Assembly (NCBI GenBank): GCA_903934285.1
Contig: CAIZNN010000148.1
Span: 1 to 39,624 of the forward strand
Direction: 5' to 3'
Length of the DNA: 39,624 nucleotides
Source: Akkermansiaceae bacterium
GTDB lineage: Bacteria > Verrucomicrobiota > Verrucomicrobiia > Verrucomicrobiales > Akkermansiaceae
Below the pieces are notes generated by a model. The model saw only the letters and a program-made list of their open reading frames with translations. It searched no databases and was not told the origin of the DNA. Both the position numbers and the translations under genes were made by a program. Below are positions 18,187 through 26,797 of this stretch, in pieces. The number at the start of each line of letters is the position of its first letter. Within the stretch, counting starts at the first letter, position 1.

Positions 18187-21100
18187 TCAGGGCCGGGCCA
18201 CCACCGGCGCCCCCTGCAGCCGCGGCCTGATCGGCAGTTTGTCGATGCCTGGGAAATCGGGATCCGGCATGGCACGAATCTCCTCCGCGCCCAGGAACGG
18301 GCAATTGGCGTCGACCCATGCGATGAGCCGTTGGAGTTCCAGCTCCTCGAGCTTGACGCCGTGGTGCCCGCCGCTCATGACCCGCTCTATGAGCGGACTC
18401 CGGGCGGATAGATAGCGCATGGGCCTGAGGGTCCGGTGAATGGTCGATGGCGCGTCCGTGGCGCGGTCGTTGTCATACACGTCCTCGGGGCGCAGCCCGT
18501 AGACCGGAATGGCGCCGGCGATGCCGTAGCCGGGGCGTCCGGCGCCCGGCGCCGCCACCGGCCAGGCCGCCTGCCCGATGAGGGTTATGTAGGGCTCCTT
18601 GAACAGCGCAAACTCGCCGGAGGCCTGCCGTAATGTTAGATCGAGCTTGGCGCGCGCCTTGCCATCGCCCTGATGGCATTTCCCGCAATGGCGGTCGAGC
18701 ACCGGTTGCACGAACCGCTCGTAACCGATGCTTTCGTCACCCCACGGCGGCGGGCTGACAGGGGTGGGTGGGCGGCGCATGGCCAAACCAAGTTGGTTCG
18801 GCGGCGCGCCACCCTGCTGGCTGTGGCAGCCCACGCAACCGCGCCGCTCGCCCGGCAGCAAGCCAGTGAACGAGCGCATCGTGTGCAAGGCGCGCTGCTT
18901 CTCATCTAGCAGTTGGAAATAGACCGCCAGGCCTGCCGGCACTTCGAAATAGACCGACCCGTCGGCTTCGACCGGCACGGTGGAGATGATGCGTTTGACG
19001 GCTTCGGACTGCACCGCCGACACCGCGGGGCCGGAGTACACGAACACCTTCTGCCAAGTTGAGTAGGTCTTGGCTTCCTGTTGGATCACCCGCAGGTATT
19101 TGACTCGTTCGCGCGGCAGGTCAGGCACGCCTTCCCAGACGTTGGAGTTATAAAACACCCCCGGCCGCATCGGCTTGCGATCCTTGCCGGTGCCCGGCCA
19201 CTCGACCATGTCCGGCTGGCGCGGCGGCACGGGACGCGCTTTGACCGGCATGGCATACCAGGCGTGATGCTCACCGGCGTGGAGCAACTCCCGGTTGCCG
19301 TGCACATCCATCAGATAGACGCGGAAGCGGTCGCCCTCGCCGCGCGCCGAGACAAGGAATTCGCCGGCCGAAATCGGATAGGGCGCCATGTAGCCGGTGA
19401 ACCGGCCCGCCGCATGGTAATCGGCCGCCTCACTCCGGTCGGCGGGCGAACTGCCGACCTCGGCCCACGGCAGATCGAATGTCACGCGTGTGAGGCCGTT
19501 AGGGAAATTGGCGCCCTGGGTGGCATCGACGATGCCGATGGTGCCGTGGAACCAGTCATGGTGGCCAACCGAGGTGAACATGACGCGGTTGGTGCCAGGA
19601 AGCGGGCGCGGTTCGGCAAGGTGGTCGGGCCAATAACTCTGGTTGCCCCAGAACACGCTCGTCTGCGTGCCATCCTGGCGGGTGGTCCACAAGCTCTGCA
19701 CCCGGTTCTGATCCTTGTCGGAATACTCCCAGCGCGAATAGACCACATGGCCGTCGGGCAGCAGGGCGGGGACAAAGTCAGGCTCGCTGTTGAAGCTGAT
19801 CAGATAGATATTGCTCCCGTCGGCGTCGCAGCGGGCCAGCGTGTTGGAATAGATGTAGGGGCCGCACCGCACATACGTGTTGCCGCGGGTGGTGGTGAAC
19901 ATGATGTGGCCGTCTGGCAGATAGATCGGGTCGATGTCGTCGTAGTCACCATCGGTCAACTGGCGCAGGTCGCTGCCGTCCAGATTGCTCTGGTAGAGGT
20001 GGAAGCTCTTGGCGTCGGCCGGCTTGAAGCAGAACAACACCTTGCGAGCGTCAAATGACAACTCCGGCCGCCAAAAGCTGCCGGGCTGGTTTGGGGCCAA
20101 TTGCCGGACGGGGGATTCCGGATCGAGTCCCTCCGTCACGAGCAAACGTCCGCCAGGCGTTGCCATCATCCCAAGGCGGTGCACCGCCTCATGGGGAAAC
20201 TCAGAGCCTTGCGGCATCGGTTGGTCAATCAACAGCAGTTGGGTGAAATCCACCGCGGGGTTCTTCAGGAAGATCTTGCGCTTGGTCTTTCTAACATCCA
20301 GATAGAGATTGCGGTCAGCCCCGGCGCTGGCAGCCTGTGGCAGTTGCGCCGCAAGCCGGTCGAGCTCCGCCAGTTCCTGGCTCAAATCCGGTGGCTGCGG
20401 GTCGCGCCCGATCCGCCCTGCCAACTCGCGGGCCCATCCGATCTCCTCCAGCGCGCGCTGGCGCAGCGGCCGGCCCTCGGCTTGGAACAACCAATCGGCC
20501 ACCAGCGCGGAGGGCGCTTCCAAGCCGTACTTGTCCATCAGATAACGCCGTGTCTGGCCGGCTTCCTGCGGCTCGAGCGCGCGGCCATAGAGCATGATCT
20601 CGGCGATGTCACCTTGCAGATGCTGGGCGCCCGCCCCGCCGATTGTTAGATCCTGGGTGTTCGGTGCGATTGTCCCAACTGTCGCCAGCGCGTTGACCGC
20701 CATCGCGTTGACCGCCGCGCCGTCAAGGCGGCCGCTGGTCATGCGGCCATCGCCATCGAAGCGCACCTCGAGCAGGCGGAACCCCTTGCCGAGAGCCGAG
20801 CCAAACTGGTACGAGCTGCGGCCGCCGCCGGCCAGTCCGAAGTGCGGCCATGGGCGCAGCTGCGCGCCACTCAGCGCGATGCCGTAACCGGTCCATGGCG
20901 ATCCCCATTGATTTTTACTGAACAACCACATGTCGCCCCCCGGCGCCTCCGCACGCGCGACGACGAAGGCGGTCATCGCTGATAGATCCAGCGTGGCCGG
21001 GGCGCCGCATGAGAGGAACTCGCGGCGCGACGCCTCGAAGCGAACCGCTGGCAACCCGGGCCCGGCGGCGTCCGGCACCATTACGGGGCGCTGGTCGCCC

Positions 21101-21348
21101 GCGTCCTGCCGCGCATGATGGGCCTGACCGCTCTTGTCGCTCCAAGCGGCCAAGGCGCCGGCCATTGCGGTTGTGCCGTTGCCGTTGGAATCGCTGGCGT
21201 CAAGCCACAGCAGCAAGGCTGGTTTGGCAGCAGGCTCAGCTGCGCCCACGTTATCAGCGAGGCAGATGCCGGGCCCCATCACCACCACAGCGGCAAGCCA
21301 CCAGCGCAGCGCCAGATCCAGTTTCCGGCTCACCCGGCGTGTTTTCAT
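18187..21348 (-). CDS. Secreted multidomain protein: LamG-like, TolB-like propeller and dihaem region (hydrazine-synthase-alpha-like)
   Basis: The protein is about 1053 residues from the ATG at 21348. It has a signal peptide (LALRWWLAAVVVMGPGICLA), then a concanavalin/LamG-like module (LLLWLDASDSNGNG, LSAMTAFVVARA, GDIAEIMLYGRAL). A WD40/TolB-like propeller follows (PELSFDARKVLFCFKP, DDIDPIYLPDGHIMFTTT, ALLPDGHVVYSRWEY). Near residues 837 and 887 are two c-type haem motifs, CVGCH and CGKCH. This order matches a large family of planctomycete and verrucomicrobial secreted proteins related to the middle domain of hydrazine synthase subunit alpha. That does not imply hydrazine chemistry, since the partner subunits are absent. 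It is probably a periplasmic redox protein. A longer frame to 21495 covers a duplicated start region. Confidence 0.75.
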   Translation of the reverse strand: MKTRRVSRKLDLALRWWLAAVVVMGPGICLADNVGAAEPAAKPALLLWLDASDSNGNGTTAMAGALAAWSDKSGQAHHARQDAGDQRPVMVPDAAGPGLPAVRFEASRREFLSCGAPATLDLSAMTAFVVARAEAPGGDMWLFSKNQWGSPWTGYGIALSGAQLRPWPHFGLAGGGRSSYQFGSALGKGFRLLEVRFDGDGRMTSGRLDGAAVNAMAVNALATVGTIAPNTQDLTIGGAGAQHLQGDIAEIMLYGRALEPQEAGQTRRYLMDKYGLEAPSALVADWLFQAEGRPLRQRALEEIGWARELAGRIGRDPQPPDLSQELAELDRLAAQLPQAASAGADRNLYLDVRKTKRKIFLKNPAVDFTQLLLIDQPMPQGSEFPHEAVHRLGMMATPGGRLLVTEGLDPESPVRQLAPNQPGSFWRPELSFDARKVLFCFKPADAKSFHLYQSNLDGSDLRQLTDGDYDDIDPIYLPDGHIMFTTTRGNTYVRCGPYIYSNTLARCDADGSNIYLISFNSEPDFVPALLPDGHVVYSRWEYSDKDQNRVQSLWTTRQDGTQTSVFWGNQSYWPDHLAEPRPLPGTNRVMFTSVGHHDWFHGTIGIVDATQGANFPNGLTRVTFDLPWAEVGSSPADRSEAADYHAAGRFTGYMAPYPISAGEFLVSARGEGDRFRVYLMDVHGNRELLHAGEHHAWYAMPVKARPVPPRQPDMVEWPGTGKDRKPMRPGVFYNSNVWEGVPDLPRERVKYLRVIQQEAKTYSTWQKVFVYSGPAVSAVQSEAVKRIISTVPVEADGSVYFEVPAGLAVYFQLLDEKQRALHTMRSFTGLLPGERRGCVGCHSQQGGAPPNQLGLAMRRPPTPVSPPPWGDESIGYERFVQPVLDRHCGKCHQGDGKARAKLDLTLRQASGEFALFKEPYITLIGQAAWPVAAPGAGRPGYGIAGAIPVYGLRPEDVYDNDRATDAPSTIHRTLRPMRYLSARSPLIERVMSGGHHGVKLEELELQRLIAWVDANCPFLGAEEIRAMPDPDFPGIDKLPIRPRLQGAPVVARP

Positions 21349-21447
21349 TACTGGGCAATTCATGATAGGGTTGTTGTGCTGTGGGTGACTACGGATATGA
21401 CCTCGAATTCCTTTCATTAATGGGCAATTCATGATAGGGCTGTTGTG
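21346..21447 (-). repeat. Tandem duplication of the translation-start region (69-bp period)
   Basis: Two nearly identical ~33-bp copies (21346-21378 and 21415-21447), 69 bp apart, each hold on the minus strand CCCTATCATGAATTGCCC and then an ATG. They differ at only a few positions. The downstream copy provides the start of the dihaem protein; the upstream copy gives an alternative in-frame N-terminus. Confidence 0.85.
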
Positions 21448-21926
21448 GGCAACGTTGCGCCGGAAAGTTTGCATCCGTACAGGCCGCTTTGGCAAGTCAA
21501 GCCCCTATTTCCTTTGTCACGGCGTTGCCTGTTGGATTTTGGCGCTGTTCAAGCCATACCCCGGGTCACTTGAACAGATCCGGGAAAAACACCACGGCTG
21601 CCGCCCACGCTCGCCGGTCGGCGGACTCGTCGTAGGCCGCGCCCTTGCGGCGGGGAACAGGGTGTTGAGCGATTGCATGGTCTCCGCCCCTAGCCCCGAA
21701 CCCGCTTCACCTCAAACCCGCGCCGGACCACTTTCCACTTGACCCGACTCTCCGTCGGGTGCATCCATTCCGGTTGTGGAGCGTCCCCTCACAGTCTTGT
21801 TCGTCGATTGCAATTCCTGCTTCGCCTCGGTCGGGCAGCACCTTGATCCCGCCCTGCGGGGCCGGTCGGTGGGCGTGGCGCCACTTGCTGGTAGTTAGGA
21901 CTCGCCCGAACCGGAAAACACAGCCC
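21448..21926. other. 479-bp intergenic region without a recognised gene
   Basis: This lies between the divergent dihaem-protein gene and the DUF2585 gene and should contain promoters for both. A hairpin ACCCGAC/GTCGGGT lies near 21738-21757. A minus-strand reading frame (about 21600-21850) shows no domain I recognise. Nothing else could be supported. Confidence 0.4.
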
Positions 21927-22550
21927 ATGCCCAACCTGCAGCACCCCGCCCGACAGTCCATGGGTGTCCACTTTCGCCAGAACACGTGGATCATTATTGC
22001 AGTCATTGCCATCCTGGCCGTGACTGCGGCAGTGGAGCTTTGGATGGGGCGCTTGCCGCTCGGCCCGGACGGCAGGTTCGGATTGTGGGAAGGCAACATC
22101 TGGAGCAGCGAGCAGTCCCAACGCTTCGCCGATCCCTACACCTTCTCCCATGTCATTCACGGCATGCTGTTTTATGCTTTCCTCTGGCTGGTCGCACCGC
22201 AATTGCCCGTGCGCCACCGCCTCGTCTGCGCCCTCGCACTGGAAGGCGCGTGGGAGTTGCTCGAGAACTCGCCGCTCATCATCAACCGCTACCGCGAGAC
22301 GACCATCGCACTGGGGTATGTGGGAGACAGCGTCTTCAATTCGCTCAGCGACATCTTCTTCGCCGGCCTCGGCTTCCTCTTCACCTGGCGCGCCCGCATC
22401 TGGCTGACCATCGCCGCCATTGTCGCCATGGAGATCGGCACCGCCCTAACGGTAAGGGACAACCTAACCCTGAATATCATCATGTTGGTGCATCCCGTCG
22501 ACGCGATCAAGGCGTGGCAAACGGCCGGATGTCCACCGCCGAAGTCATGA
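21927..22550 (+). CDS. DUF2585-family membrane protein
   Basis: The ~207-residue product has an N-terminal membrane helix (TWIIIAVIAILAVTAAVELW). A conserved block SDPYTFSHVIHG-like (here FADPYTFSHVIHGMLFYAFLW) follows, then LEGAWELLENSPLIINRYR and SVFNSLSDIFFAGLGFLFTW. These His, Glu and Asn-rich membrane segments match the DUF2585 (UPF0314) family, whose function is not established. The ATG at 21927 is the most likely start; ATG at 21960 is possible. There are about four or five hydrophobic segments. It is followed by a palindromic repeat, then DUF5069 on the same strand. Confidence 0.85.
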   Translation: MPNLQHPARQSMGVHFRQNTWIIIAVIAILAVTAAVELWMGRLPLGPDGRFGLWEGNIWSSEQSQRFADPYTFSHVIHGMLFYAFLWLVAPQLPVRHRLVCALALEGAWELLENSPLIINRYRETTIALGYVGDSVFNSLSDIFFAGLGFLFTWRARIWLTIAAIVAMEIGTALTVRDNLTLNIIMLVHPVDAIKAWQTAGCPPPKS

Positions 22551-22591
22551 GCGACTCGCGTCGCGCCATGCACATGATGCGCATCACGGAC

Positions 22592-22670
22592 ATGGAACGA
22601 CACTTGCCAAAGTGTCGTGTAGTGAATGCGCGAAAGTGGCGACACGGGACTTTGGCAAGTCCCGTTCCAT
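22592..22670. repeat. Cruciform-type palindromic element, two hairpins in inverted array
   Basis: ATGGAACG at 22592 and CGTTCCAT ending at 22670 bound the element. The left half folds as ACACTT/AAGTGT around TGCC, and the right half as GGGACTT/AAGTCCC around TGGC. The whole is an imperfect inverted repeat of two hairpins, and the bases that differ between halves still pair within each half. It is a REP/BIME-like arrangement between DUF2585 and DUF5069. Confidence 0.85.
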
Positions 22671-22791
22671 GAGTGCGGCCTTCTCAGCACGGGCCACACC
22701 TGTCTGGCATGGGTCGCCTTTGCGGCCGTGCTCAAGCGGAGGAGGATTTTCCCACTTGCATATCCGTTATCCGACCCCATGTTGCTCGCCC

Positions 22792-23235
22792 ATGAACTCC
22801 CCAGACCTCACCCAGCGCCCACCTCGCAGCGCCCGCGTCCGCCTCGGCGGTTTTGTCATCCTGCCGCGCATTCTCGACAAGTGCCGCGCCACGCTCGCCG
22901 GAACCAACGGGGAATTCAACTACGCCTGTCCGCTCGACCAGCGGTTCTTCGTCTTCACCGGCATCGATCCGGAAGCCCTGAAAACCGAGGTCGCGAAAGG
23001 TCTCGGCGATGGTGCCTTGCTCGCATGGATTCAAGCCAACGCGCCCCTGCAGCGTGCCGACCACGAGATCGAGGCGTGGAGCCGCTTTCGCGACAGCGCC
23101 GCACCGGGCGATAACGCCAGCCGCGCCTACATCAGCGGCGCGATTGAAAAAGCCGGCGGTGCGGAGCGCGATGACTTGGCGACTTGGTTCGAGTGGCTCG
23201 ATTACGATGACTACGTGAGTTTCGGCGGCGCGTAA
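22792..23235 (+). CDS. DUF5069 domain-containing protein
   Basis: The 147-residue product contains RLGGFVILPRILDKCRATLAG and LDQRFFVFTGIDPEALKTEV, then DDYVSFGG at the C-terminus. This matches the DUF5069 family, common in Verrucomicrobia and Planctomycetes and of unknown function. It has no signal peptide and is probably cytoplasmic. The ATG at 22792 is supported because family members begin shortly before the LGG segment. No operon partner is obvious; ThuA follows after 235 bp. Confidence 0.8.
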   Translation: MNSPDLTQRPPRSARVRLGGFVILPRILDKCRATLAGTNGEFNYACPLDQRFFVFTGIDPEALKTEVAKGLGDGALLAWIQANAPLQRADHEIEAWSRFRDSAAPGDNASRAYISGAIEKAGGAERDDLATWFEWLDYDDYVSFGGA

Positions 23236-23470
23236 CCATGCCACCCGAGTCACCCGACCACCGGCTGGAAACCCACAAGCCAATCGCCGGCCTGACTGCG
23301 CGTGGAATCCGGCGGGTGATGGCGCGCTGCCGCCCGTATCGCAGCGGCGGGTGGCGGCGCTGTGGTTTTGGTTTTTGCGGCCGGAAAGAACTGCCTGCGC
23401 CGCCACGTAACCTGAGCCAACATCTGCGCCACGACTTCAATTCCGCAGTACCCACCCCCCCAACCACACC

Positions 23471-24334
23471 ATGAAACGTATGACGCTATGGACATCCGCC
23501 GTTGCATTCGTCCTCAACCTCAGCGCCTCGGCGCAAACCAAGGCTCCAGACCTCGCCGCCGCCGAGCTCGCCAAGATCGAGGCCGCCCTGCCCGCCAAGG
23601 CGAGCGCCACCCCCAAGAAGGCGCGCAAGATTCTGGTGTTCTGGCGTTGTGAGGGGTACGTGCACGCTGGCGGCATCGCCGCAGGCAACAAGGCCATCGA
23701 GCTGATGGGCACCAAGACCGGCGCCTACACCACCGATGTCAGCCGCGAATACGAGGTGTTTGAGGCGGCCAACCTGGCCAAATACGACGCCGTTGTTCTC
23801 AATAACACCACCAACCTGAAGCTCTCCGACGCGCAACAACAAGCGCTCCTCGCATTCGTCCGCAGCGGCAAGGGCCTCATCGGCATCCACGCCGCCAGCG
23901 ATAATTTCTATCAATGGCCCGACGGTGCCAAAATGGTCGGCGCCTTGTTCAACGGCCACCCGTGGAATGCCGGCGGCACCTGGGCGTTCAAGGTCGACGA
24001 ACCGAGCCACCCGCTCGCCAAGGCCTTCGGCGGCAAGGGTTTTAAACTCAAAGACGAAATCTACGAGATGAAAGACCCCTACAGCCGCGCCAATTGCCGC
24101 GTGCTGCTGAGCCTCGACCTGAGCGACGCCGCCACCGGCGGCCAAAAAGGCAAACGCACCGATAGTGACTACGCCGTCGCCTGGATCAGGACGGAAGCTG
24201 CGGGCCGCGTCTTCTATTGCTCGCTTGGTCACGACGCGAATGTCTTCCAGGAACCCGCCGTGCTGCAGTTCGACCTCGACGGCATCCAATACGCCCTGGG
24301 CGATCTCGCCGCCGACGCCACGCCGAAGCCGTGA
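23471..24334 (+). CDS. Secreted ThuA-domain protein
   Basis: A signal peptide (MKRMTLWTSAVAFVLNLSASAQ) precedes a ThuA domain (glutamine-amidotransferase-like fold): ARKILVFWRCEGYVHAG, YDAVVLNNTTNLKLSDAQQ, GKGLIGIHAASDNFYQWP, ALFNGHPWNAGGTW, and a C-terminal AGRVFYCSLGHDANVF. ThuA was named from trehalose utilisation, but most secreted ThuA proteins in PVC bacteria have no assigned reaction; carbohydrate processing is a guess from family context. It appears monocistronic; the next gene is convergent. Confidence 0.9.
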   Translation: MKRMTLWTSAVAFVLNLSASAQTKAPDLAAAELAKIEAALPAKASATPKKARKILVFWRCEGYVHAGGIAAGNKAIELMGTKTGAYTTDVSREYEVFEAANLAKYDAVVLNNTTNLKLSDAQQQALLAFVRSGKGLIGIHAASDNFYQWPDGAKMVGALFNGHPWNAGGTWAFKVDEPSHPLAKAFGGKGFKLKDEIYEMKDPYSRANCRVLLSLDLSDAATGGQKGKRTDSDYAVAWIRTEAAGRVFYCSLGHDANVFQEPAVLQFDLDGIQYALGDLAADATPKP

Positions 24335-24352
24335 CGCGCCAGTACCGGTGCA

Positions 24353-24901
24353 TCAATCCGCGGATTGGGCGGGCTGTGGCTGCGGCTCGTCCACCCGGGC
24401 CAGTATCCACAGCAAATCCGAGAGGCGGTTGAAAAACAGGCGCACGGTTTCCGGCACTTCCTCGCCGGACTCGTGCAAGGCCAACACCCCGCGCTCGGCA
24501 CGCCGTGCCATCGCCCGCGCAAAATCCAGGCCGGCCCGTGCCAGCGAGCCCTCGGCTCCCGGCCTGGCCCAGCCGGTGAATTGCACCCCCCGCGTCTCAA
24601 ACCGTCGCGCCTCGGCCTCCACCCATGCCACATCCGCCGCGGTCAGCGCGACGTATTTGTAGCGTCCCAAGTCTTCGGGCAGGCACGCGAGTTGGCCCAT
24701 CAAGCCAATCAAGCGCGCTTGAATCGCATCAATGAGGCCGATCACCTCGGCATTGGTGCCAGCGGCGCGGGCCAGGCCCAGCGCGGCATTGACCTCATCG
24801 ACCGCGCCCAAGGCGGCCACCCGCAGCGAGGTCTTGGCGATGCGCTTGCCAAACAACAAGTCCGTCTCTCCCAAATCGCCCCGGCCAGTGATGATGCTCA
24901 T
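24353..24901 (-). CDS. PduO-type cob(I)alamin adenosyltransferase
   Basis: The 182-residue product begins MSIITGRGDLGETDLLFGKR, the ATP-binding N-terminal motif of PduO-type enzymes. RVAALGAVDEVNAALGLAR follows, and near the C-terminus are ARAGLDFARAMARRAERGV and FFNRLSDLLWILAR, the conserved trimer-interface motifs. The enzyme transfers the adenosyl group of ATP to cob(I)alamin, making coenzyme B12 for adenosylcobalamin-dependent enzymes. The ATG at 24901 is chosen because the motif starts at residue 2; the open frame to 25045 is unsupported. No B12-dependent enzyme, cobalamin gene or recognisable cobalamin riboswitch is nearby. Confidence 0.92.
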   Translation of the reverse strand: MSIITGRGDLGETDLLFGKRIAKTSLRVAALGAVDEVNAALGLARAAGTNAEVIGLIDAIQARLIGLMGQLACLPEDLGRYKYVALTAADVAWVEAEARRFETRGVQFTGWARPGAEGSLARAGLDFARAMARRAERGVLALHESGEEVPETVRLFFNRLSDLLWILARVDEPQPQPAQSAD

Positions 24902-25128
24902 GCCGCCGAGGCTAGCCCGCGCCCCGCCAATGTCCATCCCGGCGTTGCACGCCACACCAATAATCCAGGCCGAGTTGCAACCATAACTGAATTCCGCCCG
25001 GCCCTGGCTCCGCCACGGGGACCACTTGTCCTGATCGATCATCATTTCACTTCCAAGTGAATCCGCGGCGACTGCCCCCGAGCGCGCGCGTGCGTGATTT
25101 CATCTGATTTCAGCAACGGCGCATTCGC

Positions 25129-25995
25129 TCAGTACCCAACCACCAGGCGCATGAAGCGCTTGCCACCATTCATATTGACAGTTGCCGTGCGGAAGTTGTT
25201 GGCATCCGGGGCTGATAGACTCACGCCCGCCGGAGTCCAGTCCTGCAGATCGTCACTCGTCTCGACCGTGTAGCTGACCCCATCGCTCCCGGCGTAGTAG
25301 GTCAGCCCCATTTGATTCGCGACGCAAACCGGCCGGGGAATGTTCCGGCTGAGATTTTGTTTTGGGTCAAGGTTAAGGGCATAAGCCATCAGGAGGTTCA
25401 CACCATCGTTGTTCGGATCGGATTGCAGGTCCGCCTGGTGGGAGAAGCCGTTCGAAACCAGCCACGGTGCCACCGCCGTGGGAGCTCCCATCTCGACGGC
25501 AGGATGGCCCATCCATGTCGGTGATGTGAAACCCGTCTTGCCGCTGCTGGTGACGCCAGCGGGTATCGTCACCTCAGTTAGGCTGCGACATGAGGAAAAT
25601 GCGGAATCGCTGATGCTGGTGACGTTGGCGGAGAATGTAACAGTCCCAATTTTCCCTCCTGGACATTGAATGATCTTCGTCTGGCTCTTGTTGTACAAAA
25701 TTCCGTCCACACTGCCATAGGCGGAATTCAGGTCATCCACCGTGATTGCGGTCAGATTGGCACAGGCGGAAAACGCCGAGGTGCTGACGCTGGTGACACT
25801 GGACGGGATCGTGGCAGTTCCTGACTTTCCACCAGGACATTGGATGAGGCTGGTCCGGTTCTTATTGTACAAGATTCCGTCCACACTGCAAAACGACGCG
25901 CTGGAAGCATCCACAGTGATCGCGCTCAGGCTGCTGCAACCCTCCAACGCCGAGGTGCTGATGCTGGTGACACTGGCGGGTATGACAATGGCCTC
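25129..25995 (-). pseudogene. 5'-truncated BspA-like leucine-rich-repeat protein
   Basis: The frame encodes BspA-type repeats, for example IVIPASVTSISTSALEGCSS, then two near-identical DGILYNK...IQCPGGK units, then AFSSCRSLTEVTIPAGVT. The C-terminal domain (DPNNDGVNLLMAYALNLDP, then YTVETSDDLQDWTPAG and RFMRLVV) is typical of secreted verrucomicrobial proteins. BspA-like repeats occur on surface and secreted proteins that bind other molecules. The signal peptide and first repeats are missing: upstream of about 25995 the frame continues to 26286 only through the antisense of an IS30 transposase fragment and a REP repeat. The gene was therefore cut by that insertion or rearrangement. Confidence 0.85.
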
Positions 25996-26238
25996 GAGTT
26001 TGCGATGCACGAACTGGTCAACGAACTGTTGGAATGCACAAGCTATTTCTGCACACCCTACCGGCCATGGGAAAAAGGCGGGGTGGAGAACTACAACGGT
26101 CTGGTCCGGCAGTATTCTCCAAAAGGGTATAATTTCGTATCGATCACTCTGGAGCGTCTCTTGGAGGTCGAGGAGGAGATCAACAACCGCCCTCGCAACA
26201 TCTTGGCCTACCGGTCCCCGAACGATCTCCTTGACTAA
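25980..26238 (+). mobile_element. IS30-family transposase remnant (C-terminal part)
   Basis: The plus strand encodes DNGLEFAMHELVNELLE, then YFCTPYRPWEKGGVENYNGL, QYSPKG and [20 protein letters not shown] before a TAA at 26236. This is the end of the DDE catalytic domain of IS30-family transposases, with the last catalytic Glu in GGVENYN. The first two-thirds of the transposase and both inverted repeats are not present. The left junction merges with the leucine-rich-repeat gene, and the right end runs straight into a REP-like repeat. Confidence 0.9.
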
Positions 26239-26265
26239 GTAAACCGTATTGGGCATCCTGCCCGG
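26235..26265. repeat. REP-like repeat, exact copy of 17013-17043
   Basis: These 31 bases match the copy at 17013-17043 without a difference. They end in the palindrome GGGCATCCTGCCC. The repeat joins the IS30 remnant to the ClpB-like fragment. Confidence 0.9.
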
Positions 26266-26492
26266 CGCCTTCTTGTTCCATACCAAACCCCATCTTCCGC
26301 CGCATCTGCCCCGCGCCCAGATTGCTTGTTAGTATGATCACCGACTGGAACCGCCGCTCCAAAGCGCCGTCCTTCTCAATGCTCTGGCGGTATTCCTTGA
26401 TGGTGGTCGCCCCGATCACGCGGATCGCGCCACGGGCCAGCGCGGGCTTGAGGATGTTTGCCGCGTCCATGCTGCCGCCCGCCTTGCCTGCA
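26266..26492 (-). pseudogene. ClpB-like AAA+ fragment 1 with internal deletion
   Basis: The minus strand reads [39 protein letters not shown] and LERRFQ, which is part of the first AAA+ domain of ClpB/ClpA-type unfoldases. It then passes directly into [20 protein letters not shown], which belongs to the second AAA+ domain, and then into a REP repeat. Several hundred residues between the two parts are missing. There is no start region, so it is a remnant. A different fragment with the same second half is at 27491-28067. Confidence 0.85.
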
Positions 26493-26548
26493 CTCCTCCA
26501 CATGGAAAAATGCTGGAACAAGTGCGGCTTTACATTTACACTCCCACC

Positions 26549-26794
26549 ATGGCTGTCACAATTCAATCCTACCAACGTTTGGAGGAGGAAGTTCTACACC
26601 TGCCCCGTGTGGATCGCTGCCGGCTTGCAATTCGGCTTCTGGAAAGTCTCGATGAAGACGATCACGAGCTAACTCCCGAATGGCGCGAGGAACTGCAGCG
26701 GCGATCCAGCAACATTGACGCTGGCAAGGCAAGACTCATTTCTTCCGAAAGCCTTTGGAGTGAGATCAACCAGCGCTTTGGCACAACCCTTTGA
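26549..26794 (+). CDS. Antitoxin of addiction module (RelB-like, Unstab_antitox type)
   Basis: The 81-residue product has the form of the putative addiction-module component family: [20 protein letters not shown] near the N-terminus, then [13 protein letters not shown] and a C-terminal W-x-E-I-x-x-R-F-G segment. It is acidic to neutral and short. It would neutralise the adjacent toxin and probably repress its own promoter. The ATG at 26549 is chosen over the in-frame start at 26510, since family members begin shortly before the LP-x-x-x-R motif. The toxin gene begins 3 bp after its stop. Confidence 0.85.
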   Translation: MAVTIQSYQRLEEEVLHLPRVDRCRLAIRLLESLDEDDHELTPEWREELQRRSSNIDAGKARLISSESLWSEINQRFGTTL

Positions 26795-26797
26795 GCC

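Noticed and set aside
18187-21348. True hydrazine synthase alpha subunit
   Set aside because: No beta/gamma partner subunits or other anammox genes are present; many PVC bacteria have this domain family without that metabolism.
24902-25128. Possible cobalamin riboswitch upstream of the PduO-type gene
   Set aside because: No B12-box-like sequence or suitable fold was recognised in this stretch.
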